Shown piece by piece: positions 8,908 to 16,630 of a stretch of DNA of 64,000 bases. Source of the DNA: an uncultured Bacteroidia bacterium (GTDB taxonomy: Bacteria; Bacteroidota; Bacteroidia; Bacteroidales; CAJPTX01). The position numbers and the translations under genes were made by a program. Location of the stretch: assembly GCA_938038735.1 (NCBI GenBank), contig CALHSW010000053.1, forward strand, positions 1 through 64,000. Reading direction: 5' to 3'. Numbering within the stretch: position 1 is the stretch's first letter; every line of letters begins with the position of its first letter. The notes beneath the pieces are model-generated. The model ran no database searches and had not been told where the DNA came from. It saw only the letters and a program-made list of their open reading frames with translations.

Positions 8908-9137
8908 ACGTTTATTCTATTTAGGGTGTTGCAGCACAGGGCTTTGCGTTGGGTGGTGTAGGCGCAGAGGGTGTTGAAGTAGCGCGGGTGGCGCGGAGCT
9001 AGCCGTTTTAATGCTGTCCGTTCTGTAGTGTGATGCATGTAAGAGATTGAAGCGGAGGCTTTTAAAGGCATGACGGCGGCGTGCCACGCTAGTGGGTTCC
9101 TGCGTTGAGTAGGGGTAATACGTTTTTGTATGAAACG

Positions 9138-9174
9138 ATAGCGGCGCAGGGAGGAATCGTCCCTGCGCCGCTAT
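9138..9174 (-). terminator. strong hairpin between convergent genes
   Basis: A perfect 15-bp stem (atagcggcgcaggga and its complement) with a 7-base loop sits between the chemoreceptor and the lipoprotein gene on the other strand. The T-richer tail (CGTTTCATACAAAAACG) follows it on the minus strand, 31 bases after the lipoprotein stop, so it most likely ends that transcript; it may act in both directions. Confidence 0.75.
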
Positions 9175-9204
9175 GGCTATAGGAGATGCGTGAAGATTGT
9201 TGGC

Positions 9205-9714
9205 TTAGTAGGTGAGAACTACGCAGTCACCATCAAGCTTTAGGTTGATGTCTATCTCCTCTTGCTTTTCCTGCTCTAGCGTTGCTTTAATCTTCTTGTA
9301 GCAATCGTATCCACCCGTTGCACCGCACACTCTGCATGTATCAGCTTCTCCACGCTTTTTGGCCTCAAGAGCTTGCTCTTCTTGGTTTGGATGCGAAATG
9401 ATGACGGTGTTAGCAAATGGTCCATTCCCCGTTGTGCTAAACATGATTTGCGCTTCAAAATCTCGGTTTGCTCCATTTTGCTGCATCGCAAGTAGGGCGT
9501 TCGCTGCGCCATCCACCAAGGAGATTAGGCGTTGCATATCGGGGTCGCTATTGCTATACTCTTCGGCAGTAACGCTTCTATAAAATGCGGGTTGACTTTC
9601 CGCCTGCTCCGTATTGCCCTGTTCCTTCTGAACTTCATTGGTGGTCTTACCATTGCACCCCGCAAACGCCATAGCGCACAGCGCTATAATCGTTGCCATT
9701 GCCATTCTTTTCAT
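9205..9714 (-). CDS. small lipoprotein with a CxxC-x7-C motif
   Basis: A 169-residue protein that I do not recognise. It begins MKRMAMATIIALCAMAFAGC, a signal peptide ending in a lipobox (AFAGC), so it should be a lipidated envelope protein. The mature part has a Gln/Glu-rich linker (residues 21-45), a helical middle and a C-terminal segment with DTCRVCGATGGYDC followed by Lys-rich sequence and a last cysteine in DGDCVVLTY. The three clustered cysteines plus the last one could bind a zinc ion or form disulfides. It is transcribed alone from a TATCTTTG promoter and ends at a strong hairpin. Codon use has more A/T-ending codons than its neighbours. Confidence 0.75.
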   Translation of the reverse strand: MKRMAMATIIALCAMAFAGCNGKTTNEVQKEQGNTEQAESQPAFYRSVTAEEYSNSDPDMQRLISLVDGAANALLAMQQNGANRDFEAQIMFSTTGNGPFANTVIISHPNQEEQALEAKKRGEADTCRVCGATGGYDCYKKIKATLEQEKQEEIDINLKLDGDCVVLTY

Positions 9715-9762
9715 GACCTATGAATTTAAAAGTTTCACCATACACATCTCCTATTCCAATCG

Positions 9763-9770
9763 CAAAGATA
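9763..9770 (-). promoter_or_regulatory. promoter core TAtcTTTG for the small lipoprotein
   Basis: On the minus strand TATCTTTG lies 49 bases before the ATG of the lipoprotein gene, in A/T-rich DNA. Fits the TAnnTTTG element. Confidence 0.6.
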
Positions 9771-9977
9771 TAAATAAAAAAACAAATAATACAAGGCCAG
9801 ATGAACTTTTTTTTGCAGAGATTTTTTGTATAGCTGTGGATAGGGCGCACAGTGCGGCAGAAGGGAACGATGGTGAGTCGTTTGTAGCAGAAGAAAGCTG
9901 CGGTTGCATCAGTCGTTTTGCAACTGTGCCTCCGCTATGCAGAGGGTTATATGTTTTTTTCCCCGTTAATTGAGGGA

Positions 9978-10715
9978 TTACCGTTTTTCTTTGGGTTTGC
10001 GGTAGCGATGGCGGAAACGGTAGGCAAAGGAGACGCGGAGCACGACAAGGCCGTAGGTGACGCTGCGGCGGAAGTTGATGGAAGAGGCTTCGGGGAAGTA
10101 GCGTGTGGGGCAGGAGATTTCGCCCACATGAAAGCCGTAGCCGAAGGAGAGGGCGAGGAATTGGTTGTCGAAGATGAAATCATCGCTGCATTTGTGGTAG
10201 GGTAGCGAGCGTAGCACCTCGGCGGTGTAGGCGCGGTAGCCGGTGTGGTACTCCGAGAGCTTTTGCCCGAGGAGGAGGTTCTGTATGCATGTGAGGAGTC
10301 GGTTGGCGATGTACTTGTAGCGCGGCATACCCCCTTTAAGGCAGTCGCGGCCGAGGATGCGGGAGGCGATGACCACATCGTATATTCCAGAGGTCAACAT
10401 GAAGGCCATGGGGGCGAGGAGCTTCGGGGTGTACTGGTAGTCGGGGTGGAGCATGATGACGATGTCCGCTTTGAGCGCGAGGGCTGCATCGTAGCAGGTT
10501 TTTTGGTTTGCGCCGTAGCCGAGATTCTGCTCGTGGAGGTAGAGGTGCTTGACGTTGCACTGTTTGGCAACGGCCACGGTGCTGTCGGAGCTGTGGTCAT
10601 CAACCAGGATGATGTCATCCACGATGCCGGTAGGGATTTCTTTGAGGGTTTGACGAAGGGTTTTTTCTGCATTGTAGGCGGGGAGAACCACAGCGATGCG
10701 TTTTCCGTCAATCAT
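9978..10715 (-). CDS. family 2 glycosyltransferase, dolichol-phosphate-mannose-synthase-like
   Basis: A 245-residue GT-A fold glycosyltransferase, probably moving a sugar from a nucleotide donor to a polyprenyl phosphate on the cytoplasmic face of the membrane. It starts MIDGKRIAVVLPAYNAEKTL; DIILVDDHSSDST (about residue 34) and MLHPDYQY (about 90) supply the acidic nucleotide/metal-binding residues. KLSEYHTGYRAY (about 155-166) is typical of the DPM1/DPG-synthase-like branch. There is no membrane helix after the catalytic domain. The start used here (10715) gives an ATGA overlap with the preceding GT-C gene; the longer frame to 10799 would overlap it by 88 bases and lacks conserved sequence. 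The pair looks like donor maker plus donor user. Confidence 0.88.
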   Translation of the reverse strand: MIDGKRIAVVLPAYNAEKTLRQTLKEIPTGIVDDIILVDDHSSDSTVAVAKQCNVKHLYLHEQNLGYGANQKTCYDAALALKADIVIMLHPDYQYTPKLLAPMAFMLTSGIYDVVIASRILGRDCLKGGMPRYKYIANRLLTCIQNLLLGQKLSEYHTGYRAYTAEVLRSLPYHKCSDDFIFDNQFLALSFGYGFHVGEISCPTRYFPEASSINFRRSVTYGLVVLRVSFAYRFRHRYRKPKEKR

Positions 10716-12775
10716 TTGGATCGTGGATTTTGCTGCGCTAGGCGTTTCGCCTTGGCGAAGAGCTGCTGGGCTTGGGCGGGGCTTTCCCTCTGTATGCATA
10801 GGGCGAGGTTATAGACATGCGAGGGGTTATCCGGGTCGGCTTCTGCGAGCTGCTCAAAGATGGAGGCGGCTTGGTGCGGGTCGCCGAGGAGGTAGATGGC
10901 CATGGCCTTCACCTCGAGTATAGGGTAGGGTATGTTTTCTTTGATGCGGGAGGCAATGGCGATGGCGCGGTCTGCGTAGGCAAGGGCATCGTTTGGACGC
11001 TGCTGCTGGAGGGCGAGCAGGGCCAGTTTGTGAAGCGCATTGAAGTTGGCAGGGTAGATGATGAGGCCGGCTTCAAGGGCTCTGCGGTAGCGTTCGGAGT
11101 CCGTCTGCTGCAGGTTGTCACGGTTAATGCGGAAGAGGTAGGCGGGTTCAGAGTCGCCCTGGTAGTAGAGGAGTTCTAGGCAATCGGGCTTCTTCTCGAG
11201 TAGTTGGAAAGCATTGAAGTGAAGAGAGTTGATAAATAGGTTAGTGCGTTTTTGCGGGTTAGTGCGAAGGTGCGCGAGGATGAGGTAGTCCACCCGTTGC
11301 CCATTGAAATAGGCCCAGGTAGAGTCAGGGTCTTCGGAGATGTAGCGGAAGACCCCAAGGAAGGGGCGATTGGCGTAGATGCGGGCATTGTTGGGTTTTC
11401 TGCAGGCGATGGTAGCGGAGTCGGGGAGGTGTTCGCCGGCCCATTGGCAAACGCGGAGGTAGTTGTCCCAGTCTGGTGTTAGCCCGGCGAACTGGTCGCC
11501 ACGTAGGTTCTTCGAGAGGTTGATGGTGTCAATTTGTTGAATATTAGAGGAGGTAGTGAGGAGCAGTGAGAATCCGCAAAGAACTGTCACACCGATGTTG
11601 CCCATGCTGGGAGATACTTTGGAAAGTACGGAGTGAAGCCCATAAAGGAAGAACGCGAGGAGCAGCGGGAGGTAAACAATGACGAGGCGGAATTGGTTCC
11701 ACTGCACCTGTTGCGTTAGGAAGGTGGTGCCCAGCATGACGATGAGGTAGATGGCGAGGAACCATGTGAAGGCGGAGCGGGTGCGTTTAGAAAAGATGAT
11801 GGCTATGCCGGCGGCAATGAGGATTAAGAGGAGAATGACAGAGGGTGCGTTCATCTCAATGCCGAGGAAGCTGGGGAGGTGGAATGCGAGGTATTGCTGC
11901 GCATTTTGCCATATGCGTACGCAGAGGCCCCAAAAAGTTTCCTTGTCGCCTGCGGGGTCGTAGAAATCGACTAGCATCATTTTGGAGAGCTGCCCGGAGA
12001 AAGAGGCATCCGTGACCCCCCATTTCAGGCGCTTGTATACGGCAAAAGGGGTGAAGAAGATGAAGAACGAGGCGAGCAGCGCAAGGGCTTTTCGCCAGTT
12101 GCGCCTAATGGAGAGGAGGAAGATGACGAGCGCAATGGTTGCGCCGTAGCCCACGTTGCGGGTGAGCGAGAGGAGGAAGAGCGCTAGCCCTAGGGGGAGG
12201 AGATAGGCGATGGATTTACGGGATAGAATGGGGGCGGAGAGGTTGCACAGCGGGAGGAAGAGAAAGATGATACACGCCTGCAAAAGCATGAAGAGCGGCT
12301 CGCTGTAGGTAGAGCCGGCAAGCGATACCATTTCCGGTGCAGCAGCGGTGAGAAGCAGTGAGAAGATCCAGACGGTGGGGGGAAGATAGCGACGGATTGC
12401 AATGCCGAGGAGGGCGATCGCGCCGAGGGAAAAGAGGATGGAGAAGATTTTCAGAATGGGTACGTGTATGCCGAATGCGGCTACAAAGGGGCTGATGAGG
12501 ATGGAGTAGAAGGCTCCATGCCATGAGGGGAAGGCTACGCCGTTCCAAAAGTCAAGCGCCGCAATGATGTACCAGGAGTCGTCTCCACCGATGGAGACCT
12601 TGGCATCTAAGCGGAGGAGTGCCATGAGTAGGTGAAAGGCAAGCACGCCGCCGAGGAGGAGTTTCCAATGCGTACAGGGTGTGTACTCCCTGAGAGTACG
12701 GTATGCAGGTTCAAATGCAGCACCCTTGGATGCGCTAGGAACTGAGGGAGATTTTTGGTGAGATTGCTTACCCAT
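10712..12775 (-). CDS. multi-span GT-C-type glycosyltransferase with C-terminal TPR region
   Basis: A 687-residue membrane protein with about ten to twelve hydrophobic helices in residues 35-430. The first external loop has the acidic motif GGDDSWYI, as in family 39/GT-C enzymes that use lipid-linked sugars. After a periplasmic segment (about 430-560), the C-terminal 120 residues form helix pairs of the TPR kind (ALHKLALLALQQQRPNDALA, then MAIYLLGDPHQAASIFEQLA, then HVYNLALCIQRESPAQAQQL). The sugar acceptor is unknown. Start is placed at MGKQSHQKS (12775); the frame is open to 12817 but that extension runs close to the tRNA. The GT2 gene overlaps its end by 4 bases. Confidence 0.75.
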   Translation of the reverse strand: MGKQSHQKSPSVPSASKGAAFEPAYRTLREYTPCTHWKLLLGGVLAFHLLMALLRLDAKVSIGGDDSWYIIAALDFWNGVAFPSWHGAFYSILISPFVAAFGIHVPILKIFSILFSLGAIALLGIAIRRYLPPTVWIFSLLLTAAAPEMVSLAGSTYSEPLFMLLQACIIFLFLPLCNLSAPILSRKSIAYLLPLGLALFLLSLTRNVGYGATIALVIFLLSIRRNWRKALALLASFFIFFTPFAVYKRLKWGVTDASFSGQLSKMMLVDFYDPAGDKETFWGLCVRIWQNAQQYLAFHLPSFLGIEMNAPSVILLLILIAAGIAIIFSKRTRSAFTWFLAIYLIVMLGTTFLTQQVQWNQFRLVIVYLPLLLAFFLYGLHSVLSKVSPSMGNIGVTVLCGFSLLLTTSSNIQQIDTINLSKNLRGDQFAGLTPDWDNYLRVCQWAGEHLPDSATIACRKPNNARIYANRPFLGVFRYISEDPDSTWAYFNGQRVDYLILAHLRTNPQKRTNLFINSLHFNAFQLLEKKPDCLELLYYQGDSEPAYLFRINRDNLQQTDSERYRRALEAGLIIYPANFNALHKLALLALQQQRPNDALAYADRAIAIASRIKENIPYPILEVKAMAIYLLGDPHQAASIFEQLAEADPDNPSHVYNLALCIQRESPAQAQQLFAKAKRLAQQNPRSK

Positions 12776-12829
12776 GGCAGTACTAAAGAAAATTGCAGCC
12801 GAGTGGGTAATGCGCAAGACCGAAAGATG

Positions 12830-12903
12830 TGGGCCCTGCTGGGCTTGAACCAGCGACCCTCTGATTATGAGTCAGATGCTCTAACCAACTGAGCTAAGGG
12901 CCC
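12830..12903 (-). tRNA. tRNA with CAU anticodon (Ile2 or elongator Met)
   Basis: On the minus strand a full cloverleaf can be folded: acceptor GGGCCCT/AGGGCCC, D-arm with TAGCTCAGTTGGTTAGAGCA, anticodon stem TCTGA/TCAGA around CTCATAA (anticodon CAT), TPsiC arm GCTGGTTCAAGCCCAGC and discriminator A. CCA is not encoded. The GGTCGCTGGTTCAAG body and the C4-G69, C5-G68 pairs resemble isoleucine tRNA-2, whose CAU is converted to lysidine-AU by TilS, more than elongator methionine tRNA, but the two cannot be separated with certainty by eye. Confidence 0.93.
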
Positions 12904-13236
12904 TTTGAAACCGCAAGAGCATAGGCTCTCCACTCCGATTTCGGGTGCAAAGGTAGGGAAAAGTATTGAAAAGGCAACAGTTTTGGAGTGAAATATTTTG
13001 TTGGAGTGCGTGAGGGCAAATAAATCGCATGGGAAAGGAAAGTACGGCTACGCGGGTCAGTCATTCAGACTGGCTTACCTCCTGGGCAAGGGAGGAAGGG
13101 GGTATTCGCTGGCTATTGGGAAATCGTTCTGCGGATGGGACTGCAGTTCGGTAGCCCCTTCGCGGAAGGCGGATAGAGGTGGCATGCTGGGCTACTGGCT
13201 GCGCAGAGCCTTCGGCTATGCAAGGAGCCCATTCAC
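12904..13236. other. intergenic region between yfcE-like gene and tRNA
   Basis: A 333-base gap. Apart from the tRNA promoter at its left end I see no gene, promoter or strong hairpin. An open frame on + that runs into the phosphoesterase gene has no ribosome-binding site and no recognisable sequence. Confidence 0.5.
12948..12976 (-). promoter_or_regulatory. promoter TTG / TAccTTTG for the CAU tRNA
   Basis: On the minus strand TTG (12976-12974) is followed, 18 bases on, by TACCTTTG (12955-12948), about 45 bases before the tRNA. Confidence 0.65.
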
Positions 13237-13728
13237 CTATTTTCGTGGGATTTCAAGCACCTCGAGGTTGTGCGGAGTGGCGTTGTCGAGGTTGAGCCGT
13301 ATGGCGGTGCGCACCTTGTGAAAGCCCTGGAGGCCGTAGGCGCCGGGGTTGATGTAGAGTACGTTGAGCGCATGGTCGTAGATTACACGGAGGATATGGC
13401 TATGGCCGCAGATGAAGATGGCTGGCGCAGCGTTGGCAATGGCCTTGCGAACGCCTGGGGCGTAGCGGCCCGGGTGGCCGCCGATGTGGGTCATGAGTAT
13501 GTGGCAGCCGCCGACCTGACCGTCAAAGGTGAGGGGGTACTCCCGGCGGGTGATGGCATCGTCAATGTTGCCGCTGACGGCGATAAGGGGGCGGAAGGCC
13601 GCGATGCGGTCGGCGAGGGCCAAGCTGCCTATGTCGCCAGCATGCAGGATAACCTCGCAATCGGAGAAAAAGTTTTCGATGCGGTCGTCCCAATGGTTAT
13701 GCGTGTCGCTTACAATGCCAATCTGCAT
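13237..13728 (-). CDS. YfcE/MJ0936-family metallophosphoesterase
   Basis: A 163-residue cytoplasmic phosphodiesterase of the calcineurin-like fold, one compact domain of usual size. Metal ligands are all present: SDTHNHWDD (Asp, His; residues about 7-15), HAGDIGS (Asp; about 30-36), SGNIDD (Asn; about 52), THIGGHPG (His; about 80) and CGHSH (two His; about 110). The family cleaves phosphodiester bonds in vitro; the cellular substrate is not known. The CDF transporter gene lies 48 bases upstream in the same direction, so the two may form a small operon concerned with divalent metals, but this is only positional. Confidence 0.92.
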   Translation of the reverse strand: MQIGIVSDTHNHWDDRIENFFSDCEVILHAGDIGSLALADRIAAFRPLIAVSGNIDDAITRREYPLTFDGQVGGCHILMTHIGGHPGRYAPGVRKAIANAAPAIFICGHSHILRVIYDHALNVLYINPGAYGLQGFHKVRTAIRLNLDNATPHNLEVLEIPRK

Positions 13729-13776
13729 GCCTTTCCCCTAAATAAAATGTGCTATTGCGTAAGTTGAAGGGGGGCG

Positions 13777-14739
13777 TTACACCTCGGGGTCGGGGATGGT
13801 CCTTTTGCTGTGCGCACTGCGCGGTTCTACCCTAATGGTGGCGGAGATTTTGAACTTTTCGTAGATGAGGAGTTCAAGTCGCTTCGTGATGTTGAAAGCC
13901 TGCCGTACGGTGAGGTCGTCGGGTAGCATAACGTGCATGGTAACTTCTTGGTGCTGGATGTAGTTATGCCATTGAAAGCGGTGCGGCTGCAGGTTGAGGG
14001 TAGGGTATGTATCTATCACAGTGCTGATGATGTCCTGCATGAGTTCCTTAGCAGGGGCTTCGCCCACAATGGCGCTAGCGACGGAATGGAATGTTTTGAA
14101 GGCCACCACGGCGATGAGTATTGCGACGCCAATGGCCAGCGCGCCGTCCATCCACCAAAACCATTTGCCCACGAGGATACCCACGAGAACAATCAGCGAG
14201 GAGAGCGCGTCGGAGCGGTGATGCCAGCTGTCGGCACGCAGCGCGGGGTTGTTAATTTTCTTCGCGATGTGGTACGTATACTGCGCCATGCCCTCTTTAA
14301 CGAGGATGCTCAGCACGGTTACCCCGATGGCGAGTGGACCAAAGACCACCTGCGTATGCTCGTATATCTCCATGGCACCCTGGTATAGGAACATGCCGGC
14401 CACCGCGAAGAGAAAGACGCCCACGAGCATGGTGGAGATGAGTTCGTAGCGCCCATGCCCGAAGGGGTGTTCGTGGTCGGCAGGCTTGCGGGCGAATCGG
14501 TATCCTACGATGACGATAATGGAGGTGAGCACATCGGAGAGGGTATGCCATGCGTCGGCCTGTAGCGCCACGGACTCAGTGAGTATACCGGCAATGTATT
14601 TCGCTACGAAGAGGAGAACGTTACCAAAGATGGAGACGTAGATAGCAGCGTTCATGGCCCGACTCTCTCGGGAGAGAGCCGGCTGCGCATTCGGTGAGGT
14701 TGGGCTAACGTCAACGCCCTGTTTCGTATTCTCAGCCAT
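13777..14739 (-). CDS. cation diffusion facilitator (metal exporter)
   Basis: A 320-residue inner-membrane exporter that should move Zn(II), Fe(II), Co(II) or Mn(II) out of the cytoplasm in exchange for protons. Six hydrophobic helices lie between residues about 30 and 225. The metal site residues are seen as HxxxD pairs in helix 2 (ADAWHTLSDVL, about 61-71) and helix 5 (ADSWHHRSDALSS, about 168-180). HEHPFGHGRYE (about 90-100) is the conserved loop. The C-terminal about 90 residues form the cytoplasmic ferredoxin-like domain that dimerises. The H-D/H-D site is usual for zinc-type members, so Zn or Cd is the best guess. The first 28 residues are a polar extension before the membrane part. Confidence 0.93.
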   Translation of the reverse strand: MAENTKQGVDVSPTSPNAQPALSRESRAMNAAIYVSIFGNVLLFVAKYIAGILTESVALQADAWHTLSDVLTSIIVIVGYRFARKPADHEHPFGHGRYELISTMLVGVFLFAVAGMFLYQGAMEIYEHTQVVFGPLAIGVTVLSILVKEGMAQYTYHIAKKINNPALRADSWHHRSDALSSLIVLVGILVGKWFWWMDGALAIGVAILIAVVAFKTFHSVASAIVGEAPAKELMQDIISTVIDTYPTLNLQPHRFQWHNYIQHQEVTMHVMLPDDLTVRQAFNITKRLELLIYEKFKISATIRVEPRSAHSKRTIPDPEV

Positions 14740-14912
14740 TGGTAGACGTAATTTAAGACGTAGGGTAAGAAGTTTAACGGAAATTTTTGCGTTTTGTTTT
14801 CTCTTGCGCGAACTGAAACTCCCCTTCCAATTGGTTTTGCCAATTTTGCATCAAGTTCGGTGCGATGGATGGGGGTTAGCGTACCGTTTTGCGGGGCGGT
14901 TGCGGTATGAAA

Positions 14913-14945
14913 TTTGCAAAGAGCAGTGATAAATGCGTACTTTTG
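14913..14945 (+). promoter_or_regulatory. promoter TTG / TActTTTG
   Basis: TTG at 14913 and TACTTTTG at 14938-14945, 22 bases apart. The core overlaps an upstream in-frame ATG at 14933, so the real start of the next gene must be downstream (14969). Confidence 0.7.
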
Positions 14946-14968
14946 CGCTGCGAAAAACGGAGGGAAAG

Positions 14969-15829
14969 ATGGTAGGAAGGCACGGAGTGGCGAGTTTAAT
15001 ACGGGGCGTGGCATTGGGCGTGATGCTCTCTTTGGCCTCGTGGGTGACGTATGGGCAGGCGCCGCCTGACCGAGAGCCTGACGTGGTGCTGCTGCGCAGC
15101 GGGAGGCGCATAGACTGCGTGGTGGTGAGCATATCGAACGAGGTGCTCTACTACAATCTAATAGGGGTAGAGGGACTGCAACAGGTGAAGCTGCATGAGG
15201 TGATGACCATAGCGCTCGGGGCGCCGAAGGTAGATGCGTTGGCACTGGCCAAGCAGCAGGCTGAGGCGAAGCGACAAGCCGAGGAGGCGAAGGCGAAACA
15301 GGAGGCGGAGGCGAAGCAAGCAGCGCGTAGAGCCGAGGAGGCGCGGCTGGCGGAGGAGGTGCGGCAAGCGGCAGCGCGGCAGGCAGCCGAGGAGGCCAAG
15401 AAGGCAGAGGAGGCGCGCAAGGCTGCCGAAGCGGAGCAGAAGGCTAAAGCGGAGGCGGAGCAGAAGGCTAAAGCGGAGGCGGAGCAGAAGGCACAGGTTG
15501 AAACGGGGAAAAAGGGGAGCGGCAACGCGGTGGTACCCACGCAGGTGGTGGCTAGCGATGCGTGGAAGGAAGTAATAGTAACAAAGAACGAGGCGGACGT
15601 GAAGGGGATGATGTTCGTTGATAAGTACGACCTAACGCTCACCCAGAGTAGTAATTGGAGCAGGGCGAAATCTGAAGAGATGGAAATCGGGGCCACGGTG
15701 CAGCTGCAGAAGAGGGCTGTGCAGCGCCGCGCGACGCATCTCCTAATCCGGGAGGTGGAGTTCAAACGTACATACGGCGAGCCGCCTGCGATACGGATAG
15801 TAGGCGAGGCCTATAGAAAACGAAGCTAG
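14969..15829 (+). CDS. exported Ala/Lys/Glu-rich coiled-coil protein
   Basis: A 286-residue protein of unknown function. The ATG at 14969 follows gagggaaag and gives a normal signal peptide (MVGRHGVASLIRGVALGVML, cleaved after VTYGQ). Residues about 30-85 form a small domain beginning DVVLLRSGRRIDCVVVSISN, which recalls short domains in Bacteroidota proteins that read 'what the receptor writes', but I cannot name it. Residues about 88-175 are a charged helix rich in KQAEAKRQAEEAK-like heptads, with a tandem repeat of AEQKAKAE. The last about 100 residues form a second small domain (KGMMFVDKYDLTLTQSSNW onward). The layout is like TolA-type periplasm-spanning rods. thyA starts 6 bases after the stop, so they share a transcript. 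Confidence 0.7.
   Translation: MVGRHGVASLIRGVALGVMLSLASWVTYGQAPPDREPDVVLLRSGRRIDCVVVSISNEVLYYNLIGVEGLQQVKLHEVMTIALGAPKVDALALAKQQAEAKRQAEEAKAKQEAEAKQAARRAEEARLAEEVRQAAARQAAEEAKKAEEARKAAEAEQKAKAEAEQKAKAEAEQKAQVETGKKGSGNAVVPTQVVASDAWKEVIVTKNEADVKGMMFVDKYDLTLTQSSNWSRAKSEEMEIGATVQLQKRAVQRRATHLLIREVEFKRTYGEPPAIRIVGEAYRKRS
15431..15492 (+). repeat. 24-bp in-frame tandem repeat
   Basis: A unit starting gcggagcagaaggctaaag is present twice in full (15431-15454, 15455-15478) and once in part (15479-15492). It encodes the repeated AEQKAKAE octapeptide of the coiled-coil rod. Being a multiple of three, copy-number change would lengthen or shorten the rod without a frameshift. Confidence 0.9.
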
Positions 15830-15835
15830 CAACTG

Positions 15836-16630
15836 ATGCGACAGTACTTGGACTTGGCGCGTCACATCTTGGCGCATGGGCATCGCCGGGCGGACAGGAC
15901 TGGGGTTGGCACGGTGGGGGTGTTTGGTTACCAGATGCGCTTTGATCTGCGGGCGGGATTCCCGCTGCTCACCACGAAGAAGCTGCATTGGAAATCAATA
16001 GCGTACGAGCTACTGTGGTTCTTGCGAGGGGATACGAACGTGGGGTATCTCAAGGCGCATGGGGTGAGCATATGGGATGAGTGGGCAGATGCGGAGGGAT
16101 CCTTGGGGCCGATATACGGGCGGCAATGGCGTAGCTGGCCCGACGGGCGGGGCGGGAGCATTGACCAGCTCGCGAATGTGCTGCGGGAAATCGAGGCGCA
16201 TCCGGAGTCGCGGCGGTTGGTGGTGTCGGCGTGGAACGTGGCGGAGCTCCCCGAAATGGCCCTGTCGCCGTGCCATGCGCTGTTTCAGTTCTACGTGGAT
16301 GGCGATCGGCTCTCCTGCCAGCTCTACCAGCGCAGTGCCGATGTGTTTTTGGGGGTGCCATTCAACATAGCGTCGTACGCCTTGCTCACCCACTTAGTGG
16401 CGCACTCGCTGGGGCTACAGGTGGGCGATTTTGTGCATACGCTGGGGGATGCGCATATCTACGTGAACCATTTGGATGCCATTCGGCAACAGCTAGAACG
16501 CACGCCGCGGTCGTTACCGCAGCTGGCGATAACGAGCGATCGGAAGTCCCTTTTTGACTATGGCTTTGACGATTTTCATATAGAGGGGTACGATCCATAT
16601 CCCCACATTGCGGGGAGCGTGGCGGTATGA
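15836..16630 (+). CDS. thyA: thymidylate synthase ThyA
   Basis: ThyA methylates dUMP to dTMP with methylenetetrahydrofolate in the cytoplasm. The 264-residue length equals the short bacterial form. Conserved blocks are HRRADRTGVGTVGVFGYQMR (folate and phosphate binding), LRGDTNVGYLKAHGVSIWDEW, YGRQWRSW, the catalytic cysteine in LSPCHALFQFYV (about residue 146), RSADVFLGVPFNIASYALL and HLGDAHIYVNH-like sequence near the end (TLGDAHIYVNH). The M23 peptidase gene begins inside its stop codon (ATGA overlap). tmk, acting two steps later on the product, is elsewhere in this window (25547). Confidence 0.98.
   Translation: MRQYLDLARHILAHGHRRADRTGVGTVGVFGYQMRFDLRAGFPLLTTKKLHWKSIAYELLWFLRGDTNVGYLKAHGVSIWDEWADAEGSLGPIYGRQWRSWPDGRGGSIDQLANVLREIEAHPESRRLVVSAWNVAELPEMALSPCHALFQFYVDGDRLSCQLYQRSADVFLGVPFNIASYALLTHLVAHSLGLQVGDFVHTLGDAHIYVNHLDAIRQQLERTPRSLPQLAITSDRKSLFDYGFDDFHIEGYDPYPHIAGSVAV

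Noticed and set aside
9647..9850. 67-residue hydrophobic frame upstream of the small lipoprotein
   Set aside because: It runs out of phase over the lipoprotein start and its promoter; the hydrophobic stretch comes from the A/T-rich promoter region.
12998..13321. 107-residue open frame overlapping the phosphoesterase gene
   Set aside because: No ribosome-binding site, no similarity, and it runs antisense into a well-supported gene.
15431..15492. Tandem repeat as a possible CRISPR array
   Set aside because: Units are directly adjacent without spacers and lie in a coding frame.
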